This document shows, one piece after another, positions 16,831 through 24,011 of a stretch of 64,000 nt of DNA (within the stretch, counting starts at the first letter, position 1; each line of letters starts with the position of its first letter). Origin of the DNA: Falsiruegeria litorea R37 (lineage in GTDB: Bacteria > Pseudomonadota > Alphaproteobacteria > Rhodobacterales > Rhodobacteraceae); the NCBI RefSeq assembly GCF_900172225.1, contig NZ_FWFO01000001.1:2604001-2668000 (forward strand), written 5' to 3'. Both the position numbers and the translations under genes were made by a program. The notes under the pieces are model-generated. The model worked only from the letters and a program-made list of their open reading frames with translations, had not been told where the DNA came from and did not search any database.

Positions 16831-17531
16831 GTCTCATCCTCCAACAGCGTGCTCAGTGGGATCAGCGTGGTTGCATCACCTTCTCGCACCAGCATTCCGA
16901 AATCTTCGTCCACACCCAGGAACGTGCCATCATGCCCGGCGCGCGAAACAGGCTCGCCCACACCCTGCACCAGCCCCATCCATTCGCCATGGAGCGGCGC
17001 ATTGCCCTCGGCGTCCCAGCGGTTGATCCAGACCAACGTGTGCCGCGCCCAGCTTTCCAGCAAGGCCAGCGGTTCCACCTCGGCGCAGCCCTCATCATAG
17101 AGCGCGGTGATATCAGGATTTGCGCCGGGATCCTCCCCGGTTTGCAAAATGGTGATGTCGATCCCGACGACCAGCCAATCCGGCACCTGATCTGGCGCTT
17201 GGGTCGAGACCGCAACTCGCAACCGCCCACAGCGCGCACCGTTGACACGGATCACGCCATCCCAGCCCAGATGCACCGCAACCTCGGGCGGGGCAAGCGC
17301 GCCAAGGGCGTTCTGGAACCCCACAGCGCAAAGCGGCAGCATCACCATCGCCTGCTCCAATGCCACTTCAGGCGCAAAGACCAGTGCCGCGCGCAGCCGG
17401 TCGGCCTGCACCGAATGCACGACGGTACCGCCATCACAGCCCAGCGCCGCAAGCGCTTGGGCCTTGTCAAAAGGGTCCTCTCCGCCACTTGCGGGGTGTC
17501 CCTGTATCAGTGGCGGAAAGGAAGGGGTCAT
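16827..17531 (-). CDS. Biotin/lipoate protein ligase-like protein (DUF4444)
   Basis: A 234-residue protein related to the biotin/lipoyl A/B ligase fold. The central segment VNGARCGRLRVAVS resembles the ligase core strand where the substrate lysine of BPL/LplA proteins would lie, but the typical RRxTGGG motif of biotin ligases is replaced. The C-terminal 60 residues (VGEPVSRAGHDGTFLGVDED) form the DUF4444 domain. Enzymatic activity is therefore uncertain. It starts one base inside the Mrp stop (TGATG) and overlaps DUF6505 by four bases. It may act in Fe-S or lipoyl protein assembly, as suggested by the neighbouring Mrp carrier. Confidence 0.82.
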   Translation of the reverse strand: MTPSFPPLIQGHPASGGEDPFDKAQALAALGCDGGTVVHSVQADRLRAALVFAPEVALEQAMVMLPLCAVGFQNALGALAPPEVAVHLGWDGVIRVNGARCGRLRVAVSTQAPDQVPDWLVVGIDITILQTGEDPGANPDITALYDEGCAEVEPLALLESWARHTLVWINRWDAEGNAPLHGEWMGLVQGVGEPVSRAGHDGTFLGVDEDFGMLVREGDATTLIPLSTLLEDET

Positions 17532-18592
17532 CAGGCCTGCCCCTTGGCGATCATGTCACGGGCAATGGCGCGGAACGCCTCGGCCTGTGGGCTGTCGGGT
17601 TTGGCGACCACGATGGGCGCGCCGCTGTCAGCCGCCATACGGACATCCAAATGCAACGGGATTTCCCCAATCAGTGGCACACCCAGCTTTTCAGCCTCGG
17701 CCGCGACGCCGCCATGACCAAAGATGTGTTCCTCGTGCCCGCAGTTCGAACAGATGTGCGTAGACATGTTTTCGATCATGCCCAATATCGGCGTCTGGGT
17801 CTGGCGGAACATGTCGATGCCCTTGCGCGCATCGATCAGGGCAACGTCTTGCGGGGTCGAGACTACAATGGCCCCGTCCAAAGCGAACTTTTGTGTCAGC
17901 GTCAGCTGCACGTCACCGGTGCCGGGCGGCAGGTCAACGATCAGCACATCCAAAGCGCCCCACTGCACCTGGTTCATCATCTGCTGCAACGCGCCCATCA
18001 GCATCGGGCCGCGCCAGACAACCGCCTGCCCTTCGTTGGTCATCAACCCCATGGACATCATAGTGACGCCATGGTTGCGCAGTGGAAGGATGGTCTTGCC
18101 ATCGGGGCTGGCGGGACGACCCGAGACGCCCAGCATGCGCGGTTGCGATGGTCCATAGACGTCAGCGTCGAGCAACCCCACCCGGCGGCCTTCGGCAGCC
18201 AAAGCGCAGGCCAGGTTGGCCGAGACGGTGGATTTGCCCACGCCGCCCTTGCCGCTGGCAATGGCCACGATGCGATCAACACCCGCAACCGGCGCCGGGC
18301 CGGTTTCCGAAGGTTTGGGTTTGGGTTTCAGATCCGGCGGTGCCTTTTCCGAATGCGCGGTCAGCATCGCCGTGACCTTGTTGACGCCATCCACCATCTG
18401 CGCCGCCTGCTCGGCGGCAGCGCGCACCGGCTCCATCCGCTCTGCCAGCTTTGGGTCCACCTCGATGACAAAACGCACGGTGTCGCCCTCGACGTTCAGC
18501 GCGCGCATGACGCCCGCGCTCACGATGTCCTGCCCACTAACCGGATCAGTGATCTTCTTCAGGTTCGCCAGAACCGCATCGCGCAGGCTCAT
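17531..18592 (-). CDS. apbC: Mrp/NBP35-type Fe-S cluster carrier ATPase
   Basis: Cytoplasmic P-loop ATPase (353 residues) that binds and transfers Fe-S clusters to apoproteins. An N-terminal MIP18-like domain (about 1-80) is followed by a Pro-rich linker and the ParA/MinD-type deviant Walker A GKGGVGKS (114-121). The C-terminal part holds the CSNC motif (in STHICSNCGHEEHIFG) that bridges a cluster between two subunits. All expected residues are present. It overlaps the DUF6494 gene upstream by four bases and the ligase-like gene downstream by one. The nearby formate dehydrogenase island, rich in Fe-S proteins, would be a plausible client, but that is inference. Confidence 0.93.
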   Translation of the reverse strand: MSLRDAVLANLKKITDPVSGQDIVSAGVMRALNVEGDTVRFVIEVDPKLAERMEPVRAAAEQAAQMVDGVNKVTAMLTAHSEKAPPDLKPKPKPSETGPAPVAGVDRIVAIASGKGGVGKSTVSANLACALAAEGRRVGLLDADVYGPSQPRMLGVSGRPASPDGKTILPLRNHGVTMMSMGLMTNEGQAVVWRGPMLMGALQQMMNQVQWGALDVLIVDLPPGTGDVQLTLTQKFALDGAIVVSTPQDVALIDARKGIDMFRQTQTPILGMIENMSTHICSNCGHEEHIFGHGGVAAEAEKLGVPLIGEIPLHLDVRMAADSGAPIVVAKPDSPQAEAFRAIARDMIAKGQA

Positions 18593-18786
18593 GCGTCGCC
18601 ATCCTTGATCTGGCCGGTCACCACATGCTCGACCTCAAGCCCGTCGATGGTCAGCACCACCTTGGCCTCAAAGCTGCCACCATCCGGCGCGCCCGCCTTG
18701 CGCAGCCCCTCTTCGATGGCCTGCTGGCTGGTCACGCCAACCTGTTTCAGGAACTTGCGCATGGACATGTTGTAATCGCCGCTCAT
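18589..18786 (-). CDS. DUF6494 family small protein
   Basis: A 65-residue soluble protein matching the short DUF6494 family (MRKFLKQVGVTSQQAIEEGL, then VLTIDGLEVEHVVTG). It is the first gene of the Mrp operon and its stop overlaps the Mrp start by four bases. The start at 18786 lies 68 bases from the start of the divergent cytochrome gene, so promoters for both must sit in that short gap. Function unknown; genes of this family are recurrent partners of Mrp in Rhodobacterales. Confidence 0.8.
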   Translation of the reverse strand: MSGDYNMSMRKFLKQVGVTSQQAIEEGLRKAGAPDGGSFEAKVVLTIDGLEVEHVVTGQIKDGDA

Positions 18787-18854
18787 CGCATGGGTCTCCG
18801 TTCATTCATTTCCTGTATTTGACGCATCATACCCGCCCGACTTAGGCTTGCACC

Positions 18855-19586
18855 ATGCGCTTTGCCCTTTTGTGCCTGAGCATTGTCCTGACCGCCAGCC
18901 CCTCTTGGAGCCAAGAGGCGCTTGGACTGACTGCGCCGGACAAAGTGGCACGATCTGGTTTGCTGAAACATATCCTTCCGCGCTTCTCTCTCAAGACCGG
19001 AGTGCGCGTTCAGGTGGCAGAAACGGACGTAGTGCTGGAAATCACGGACAGCGCACCCGGGGATCCGGTGTTTCAATTCGAAGAGGTCACTTATTACCTG
19101 CGTGCGACGGACGACCCCAAACCGCAGCGGTTCCGCGACTGGATGCTGTCGGACATCGGCAAGCGGACCATCGAAAGCTTTCAGATCGACGGGGCCAATC
19201 CCTTTACCGCCAATTTCGAAGTTGTCGAGGTTGAAGAGGCCCACGATTTTGATGGCGACGCGGCCCTTGGCGCCGATCTGGCGCTAACCCATTGCGGGCG
19301 CTGCCATGTGGTGGGTCCGCGCAACCGGATGAGCGGGCTTGGCTCGACGCCATCCTTTGCAGTGTTGCGCGCCTTCCCGGACTGGTCGGACCGGTTTCAG
19401 CAGTTCTATGTCCTCAAACCCCACGGCGCGTTCACCCAAGTGGCGGATGTCACCGAACCCTTCAGCCCCGAGCGCCCGCCGCCCATCGTGCCGGTGGAGA
19501 TCACGCTTGATGATCTGGACGCAATCCTGGCGTTTGTGGCCGCTGTGCCTGCGGCCGATCTGGGGGCACCGCTGCAATTTCAGTGA
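18855..19586 (+). CDS. c-type cytochrome with a shrunken TupA-like (tungstate-binding) front domain
   Basis: A 243-residue periplasmic protein: signal peptide (1-19), then about 100 residues similar to tungstate-binding protein TupA, then a c-type heme domain with CGRCH at 147-151 and a likely axial Met around 159. The TupA resemblance is visible by comparison with tupA of this window. SGLLKHILPRFSLKTGV here matches SGLFDAILPWFEAETGI there, and QRFRDWMLSDIGKRTIESF matches QRFIDWLVGPDGQAAIANY. The middle of TupA (about 175 residues, including much of the oxyanion site) is missing, so tungstate binding is doubtful. Its 3' end overlaps the convergent polyferredoxin gene by 7 bp. It probably carries electrons for the formate dehydrogenase encoded nearby. 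Confidence 0.82.
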   Translation: MRFALLCLSIVLTASPSWSQEALGLTAPDKVARSGLLKHILPRFSLKTGVRVQVAETDVVLEITDSAPGDPVFQFEEVTYYLRATDDPKPQRFRDWMLSDIGKRTIESFQIDGANPFTANFEVVEVEEAHDFDGDAALGADLALTHCGRCHVVGPRNRMSGLGSTPSFAVLRAFPDWSDRFQQFYVLKPHGAFTQVADVTEPFSPERPPPIVPVEITLDDLDAILAFVAAVPAADLGAPLQFQ

Positions 19587-21526
19587 TCCTTGCGCTTGCT
19601 GAAGTAGTCCTCGGTCCGCACGACACGCGGTTTAGGAGCAGCCTGGAACGGATTGTCTTTGCTATGAAACTGCGCCTCGACCCGGCAGTCGTCACACATC
19701 TGCATCACCCGCGCCTGATCTGATGTGGCAAACATCGGATTGACGCCCACCAGCTTGTCCATCACCCGCTCGATGGTGGATTTCACCCCAAAGAGCGCAC
19801 CGCATTCGACGCAAGCAAATGGCTCTTCCTCATTCAGCACCCGCTGGCCGAGGGCACCGTCGCTCAGGTCAAGCTGCGGCACCAATGTGATCGCCTGCTC
19901 GGGACAGATCGTCTGACACATGCCGCATTGCAGACAGGCGTCCTCTTGGAAGTTCAGCTGCGGCATATCCGGGTTATCTATCAGAGCACCAGACGGGCAC
20001 AGCGACACACAGCTCAGGCACAGCGTACAACTGTCGGTGTTCACCTCAATCGCCCCATAAGGCGCACCTTCAGGCAACGGCAGCGTCGACCCGCCCGGGT
20101 TCAGCGCCTGCGCCGCGAGCCGCGCAATCTGACGCCGGTTGCCCATGGGCAACACCGGATCAGCCAGCGGATCCGGCACGTCGGCCCCATAGAGCATATC
20201 GGACAATGCATCAGGGTCGGTCACATCGATCAGACCCAGCTTGCCCGTACCCCCGATCGCCTCGGCCAGACCCAATTCGCGATCCAGAGCATCGCGTTCG
20301 GTGGTTGGGGCCAGCAACACTTGAACCTGCGCAAACCCATGGGCCAGACCGGCCAGCATCTCGGCATGGCCGAACCCGGAAATCACCTGCAATTCCATTG
20401 GGATAACATCCGCAGGCAATCCACGTCCAAAGCGCGCAGCCATCCGGATCATTTCGGCCCCATGCGCGTCGTGCACCAAAAGGCGTGGCGCGAAACCTCC
20501 GGCCTTGCGATAGCTCCGCGCCAACATCTGCATTCGTGCCAGAACAAAACTGACGGCCGGATCCTGATAGGTGATCGCGGTCGACGGACACAGCGCTGCG
20601 CATGCCCCACATCCAGCGCAAACCATCGGGTCAATTGCCACATGATCCCCAGCAGGCGTGATCGCCCCGGTCGGGCATATGTCCAGACAGTTCGAACATC
20701 CCACCTGCTCGGCACGGGAATGGGCGCAAAGCGTTTCCTCAACCTGCACATAGAGCGGCTTTTCAAAGGTGCCAGTCATCTGCACCGCCTCAAACGCCAG
20801 ATCGGCCACCGCCACCGGATCACGCGGATCGGCACGCAAATACCCCTCGCGCTTCTCTGGCGCGGGTACAAAGGGCACCCCACCGGTCAAGTCGATCACA
20901 ATGTCACAGGCCGAGCGCGCGCCATCCCTTGAGTCGGACCAAAGCTGCGCCCCACGCCCCATAGGTTCCAGCACCCGAAAGCGGTCTATCCGAACCTCGA
21001 AGCCGCCCAACGCCCCGCGCACCTGACGAACCTGCCCTCGGATCACATCAAACCCGTGGGATGGCATCACTTCGGCCTCATCCGTTATCAAAGCGGTTAC
21101 AGCAAGGACAGACCCCAGCTTTGAAGCCAACGGTTCAACAACCTCACCTGGTCCAACAACGAAACACACACCTTCGCTGATCACATCCACGGCCGGTGTT
21201 TCCGGGGTCGGCAACAACGCTTCGGCGGCCAGCGCCGCCATCTTGGGTCCAGCGTCCCCCTCGCCCCATCCAGCCCGGTCCCGCAGATCGACAAACCCGG
21301 GCAGGTCGACCTCCATGTCCTCGGCCAAGGCTTCAAACGTTGCACGCTCTTGCTGGCAGGCGATCAGCACGTCTCCCTCGCGCAACGCTGCCTCGGCGGC
21401 CGACAGTTCAGTGGTGCACAGAGCAGTGTGAACCTTGCTGCAACTCAGCCCGCACCCTGCCTCGATCGCCGACACATCCAGATGTTGCGATCCGGCACAG
21501 TCGCATAAAATCAATGACTTGACCAT
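19580..21526 (-). CDS. Multi-cluster 4Fe-4S ferredoxin-like protein of the formate dehydrogenase island
   Basis: A 648-residue cytoplasmic protein. Cys motifs in order: an N-terminal CDCAGSQ and CGLSC region; two ferredoxin motifs near residues 290-330 (CSNCLDICPTGAI and CAGCGACAALCPSTAI); two more near 490-535 (CTLCLSCVSLCPSGAL and CLQCGMCQTICPEQAI); and a C-terminal CVECG/CDDC pair. That suggests at least four 4Fe-4S clusters plus a further metal site. The middle resembles the CoB-CoM heterodisulfide-reductase-type electron carriers. The ATG at 21526 follows a GGGAG ribosome site; the open frame upstream (to 21691) has no similarity and crosses the intergenic region. Divergent from the DUF3305-fdh operon, it likely moves electrons in formate oxidation or maturation. 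Confidence 0.85.
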   Translation of the reverse strand: MVKSLILCDCAGSQHLDVSAIEAGCGLSCSKVHTALCTTELSAAEAALREGDVLIACQQERATFEALAEDMEVDLPGFVDLRDRAGWGEGDAGPKMAALAAEALLPTPETPAVDVISEGVCFVVGPGEVVEPLASKLGSVLAVTALITDEAEVMPSHGFDVIRGQVRQVRGALGGFEVRIDRFRVLEPMGRGAQLWSDSRDGARSACDIVIDLTGGVPFVPAPEKREGYLRADPRDPVAVADLAFEAVQMTGTFEKPLYVQVEETLCAHSRAEQVGCSNCLDICPTGAITPAGDHVAIDPMVCAGCGACAALCPSTAITYQDPAVSFVLARMQMLARSYRKAGGFAPRLLVHDAHGAEMIRMAARFGRGLPADVIPMELQVISGFGHAEMLAGLAHGFAQVQVLLAPTTERDALDRELGLAEAIGGTGKLGLIDVTDPDALSDMLYGADVPDPLADPVLPMGNRRQIARLAAQALNPGGSTLPLPEGAPYGAIEVNTDSCTLCLSCVSLCPSGALIDNPDMPQLNFQEDACLQCGMCQTICPEQAITLVPQLDLSDGALGQRVLNEEEPFACVECGALFGVKSTIERVMDKLVGVNPMFATSDQARVMQMCDDCRVEAQFHSKDNPFQAAPKPRVVRTEDYFSKRKDH

Positions 21527-21748
21527 ATTCTCCCTTCGGGCTGCCCTGGGCGGCCCGCTTCTCTCCTGACGACAACCTAGGCGCAGGACGGTCGCTGGGT
21601 AAACCCCGTGGCAAATCTGTATCACGTTTTTGCGCTTCGCCTTTCCCTGCACGCAACACGCCCTAGATCGTGGCGTTAGGCGATACAGCAATCCGCCATT
21701 GCTCCAAAAAATGTAACAACTAAATGAACAGTTTGCCTGCCGCAGGGC

Positions 21749-21776
21749 TTGGCAGACCGCCTGTTCCGTTTATAGT
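21749..21776 (+). promoter_or_regulatory. Candidate sigma-70 promoter of the DUF3305-fdh operon
   Basis: TTGGCA (21749-21754), 16-base spacer, TATAGT (21771-21776). It predicts a transcript start near 21783, upstream of a GGGGAGGAG ribosome site at about 21808-21815. Its position excludes the more upstream start codon at 21724 as the real start of the DUF3305 gene. Confidence 0.55.
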
Positions 21777-21819
21777 TCCCCATACGGAAGGAAGGGGAGA
21801 GCCTTTCGGGGAGGAGATC

Positions 21820-22374
21820 GTGGCGCAGGCCGCTATTCACATAGAAATGCCTCTGGGCGTGGTCGTCCGGAAATCACCCGGCGTGACTCGCTGGGCCAAA
21901 TGGACGTGGAAGGCTGTTGCGGTACTTCCAGGTGCAGGCCCTGCGGATTGGGCCGAGGTGCGCCGCGAGGGGGCGGTCGTGGACTATCACGCCGCCACCC
22001 TTCCTCTTGTTCTCTGGGCGGCCGAGGCCGAGGCCTATGTTGCCAATCTGGCTGACAGTCTGCCATCAATCTATTTGGTGCTGCGCGAGGAACGCGATGG
22101 TGACCCGCCGCTCGAGGCTGTCCTGGTGACCGCCTCGCCGTTCGAGGGTCAGGATTACGCCGACACCGGCGAGGACATCGTCGAGAAGATCCCCATGACA
22201 CCGGGGCTGATCGCCTGGGTCCGGGATTTCACACAAGAGCATTTCCAACCTGAACACTTCGTCAAACGCCGCCGCGACAAGTCCCGCGTTGACTTGACCG
22301 AAGATGGCAAGGGCGACCCAAGGATCCGGCAGACATCAGATGTCTACAGGGCACCCAGGAGGGTCTTGCAATGA
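21820..22374 (+). CDS. DUF3305 domain protein of formate dehydrogenase locus
   Basis: A 184-residue protein of the DUF3305 family, encoded in alpha- and betaproteobacteria next to DUF3306 and a membrane-bound formate dehydrogenase. The family core IEMPLGVVVRKSPGVTRWAK starts soon after the N terminus, followed by WKAVAVLPGA. I choose a GTG at 21820, which has a strong GGAGGAG site and lies behind a good promoter. The ATG at 21724 would lie upstream of that promoter and add 32 residues without family similarity. Its stop overlaps the DUF3306 start (ATGA). Probably a cytoplasmic maturation factor; the molecular role is unknown. Confidence 0.85.
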   Translation: MAQAAIHIEMPLGVVVRKSPGVTRWAKWTWKAVAVLPGAGPADWAEVRREGAVVDYHAATLPLVLWAAEAEAYVANLADSLPSIYLVLREERDGDPPLEAVLVTASPFEGQDYADTGEDIVEKIPMTPGLIAWVRDFTQEHFQPEHFVKRRRDKSRVDLTEDGKGDPRIRQTSDVYRAPRRVLQ

Positions 22375-22994
22375 CCCAAGCCCGCGATTTCTGGAGCAAG
22401 CGCAAAGCGGCCGTTCAGGCCGAAGCAGAGGCGGAAGAGGCCGCCCTGGCCCTGCAACAGGAAGACGCGGAACTGGATACGGACGAGCGCAGCGACGCCG
22501 AGATCCTGACCGAATTGAACCTACCCGACCCGGACACCCTGAAAATGGGCGACGATGTCTCGGGCTTCATGGCAAAGGCCGTGCCCGACCGCCTTCGCCG
22601 CCGCGCGTTGCGCAGGCTGTGGCGGCTCAACCCGGTGCTGGCCAATGTCGACGGGCTGGTGGACTATGGCGAGGATTACACCGACGCGGCCTGCGTGGTC
22701 GAAAATCTGCAGACCGCCTATCAGGTTGGCAAGGGCATGCTGGCCCATGTCGAGGCACTGGCCAAAGCAGACGAAGACCCCGAAGACCAAGACCACACCG
22801 CCGAAGACCTCGACAACGACACCGCCCCCAGCCTCCCCGACACAGACGAGCCCACCCCCCTGGCTGCGCTGGAGGAGGATGCGCCAGCATCCGACGCGGG
22901 CGATGAGGTGACCCCGACAGGGGTCGGCGAAGAGCCCGCCCTCCCTCTGCCCTCCCCAACACCGCGCCGCATGCGGTTCGAATTCGAAGGATAA
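22371..22994 (+). CDS. DUF3306 domain protein of formate dehydrogenase locus
   Basis: A 207-residue protein with the DUF3306 pattern: RDFWSKRKAAVQAEA at the N terminus, an acidic linker, then VPDRLRRRALRRLWRLNPVL and LVDYGEDYTDAACV. The last 70 residues are low-complexity and rich in Asp, Glu, Pro and Ala, ending in RRMRFEFEG. It overlaps DUF3305 by four bases and is followed after 3 bases by the TorD-like chaperone, so all three are one translational block. Both DUF proteins accompany this type of formate dehydrogenase; their role is not defined. Confidence 0.87.
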   Translation: MTQARDFWSKRKAAVQAEAEAEEAALALQQEDAELDTDERSDAEILTELNLPDPDTLKMGDDVSGFMAKAVPDRLRRRALRRLWRLNPVLANVDGLVDYGEDYTDAACVVENLQTAYQVGKGMLAHVEALAKADEDPEDQDHTAEDLDNDTAPSLPDTDEPTPLAALEEDAPASDAGDEVTPTGVGEEPALPLPSPTPRRMRFEFEG

Positions 22995-22997
22995 CCC

Positions 22998-23609
22998 ATG
23001 GTCACAGCCCAGCAGCCAGATATCACAGTCACCGAGGAAGACCGGCTGCGCGCCGATTTCTACAACTTCCTCGGGCTGATCCTGGCCGGCCCACCGGACC
23101 AGATGCTGCTGGACCAGATCGCAGGGCTGACCGGTGACGACACCGACCTGGGCCAGGCGATCACTGCGCTCTCCCGTGTGGCCCGCGTCACCAAACCCGC
23201 CGCCGCGGAACGCGAGTTCAATGCGCTTTTCATTGGTCTGGGGCGCGGTGAGCTGCTGCCTTATGCCAGCTATTATCTCACCGGATTTCTCAATGAGAAG
23301 CCTCTGGCGCAGCTCCGCAACGACATGGCCGTTCGCGCGATCACCCGCGCGCCCAACGTCTATGAGCCCGAAGACAACATCGCCTCGCTGATGGAGATGA
23401 TGGCCGGGCTCATCGTCGGTCGCTTTGGCACACCAGCCTCGCTTGAGGATCAAAAAGCGTTTTACAACACACACATCGGCCCCTGGGCCGGACATTTCTA
23501 TTCAGATCTCGAAGCCGCCGAACACTCGGTGCTCTATGCTTCGGTCGGCGCTGCCGGCCGGGTGTTCATGGAGATCGAGCGCGACGGCTTTCGGATGACG
23601 GCGGATTGA
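22998..23609 (+). CDS. TorD/DmsD family molecular chaperone
   Basis: An all-helical cytoplasmic chaperone (203 residues) of the TorD family, which binds the Tat signal peptide of molybdo/tungsto-enzymes and holds them until the cofactor is inserted. Family features are RADFYNFLGLILAGPPD at the N terminus, the LLPYASYYLTGFLNEKPLA motif near the middle and the PEDNIASLMEMMAGLI segment. Its position before fdhA, whose product has a twin-Arg signal, makes the formate dehydrogenase alpha subunit the obvious client. It follows DUF3306 after 3 bases. Confidence 0.9.
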   Translation: MVTAQQPDITVTEEDRLRADFYNFLGLILAGPPDQMLLDQIAGLTGDDTDLGQAITALSRVARVTKPAAAEREFNALFIGLGRGELLPYASYYLTGFLNEKPLAQLRNDMAVRAITRAPNVYEPEDNIASLMEMMAGLIVGRFGTPASLEDQKAFYNTHIGPWAGHFYSDLEAAEHSVLYASVGAAGRVFMEIERDGFRMTAD

Positions 23610-23667
23610 TCCGCCACCCAAGGGTGCCAAATAAGGCACCTTAACCGCCAATGGGAAGGAGGATCCC

Positions 23668-23856
23668 ATGAGCAACCCCAAGGAAGAAGGCGCAACCCGC
23701 CGCGACTTCCTGAAACTGGCCGGTACCGCAGCCCCTGCTGCTGTTGCCGCAGCCACAGTAAGCGGCAAGGCCGAAGCAGCCGAGCCGCCGGTGAACGAAA
23801 CACGCATCCAGGATACAGCGCACACCCGCGCCTATCTGGACAGCGCCCGTTTCTGA
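23668..23856 (+). CDS. Small Tat-signal protein of formate dehydrogenase region
   Basis: A 62-residue protein that is almost only a twin-arginine signal: TRRDFLKLAG at about 9-18, an Ala/Val-rich h-region and a possible cleavage site near AEA, leaving about 28 residues. It matches the pattern of the short Tat-target proteins (TIGR02811 type) encoded directly before formate dehydrogenase alpha subunits. A GGAAGGAGG ribosome site precedes the ATG. It may act as an accessory subunit or as a Tat-cotransported factor; the function has not been worked out. Confidence 0.85.
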   Translation: MSNPKEEGATRRDFLKLAGTAAPAAVAAATVSGKAEAAEPPVNETRIQDTAHTRAYLDSARF

Positions 23857-23888
23857 ACGCCCCCGCACAGCGGGCCATAAAATGACGC

Positions 23889-23908
23889 CGTCCGGGAACC
23901 ACCGGACG
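23889..23908 (+). other. Hairpin in the fdhA leader
   Basis: CGTCCGG (23889-23895) pairs with CCGGACG (23902-23908), 6-base loop, in the 155-bp gap between the small Tat protein and fdhA. It lacks a T-run. It may stabilise or process the mRNA between the accessory genes and the enzyme genes. Confidence 0.4.
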
Positions 23909-24011
23909 CCTGTCACCCCGGAGAGAGAGGTAGCGAGAGGCCCTTGATCCCCGGTTCTAGGGAGAGAGTACCAAGCCAGCCACAACTCGTGGCCAGCAAG
24001 GGAGGAAAGAA

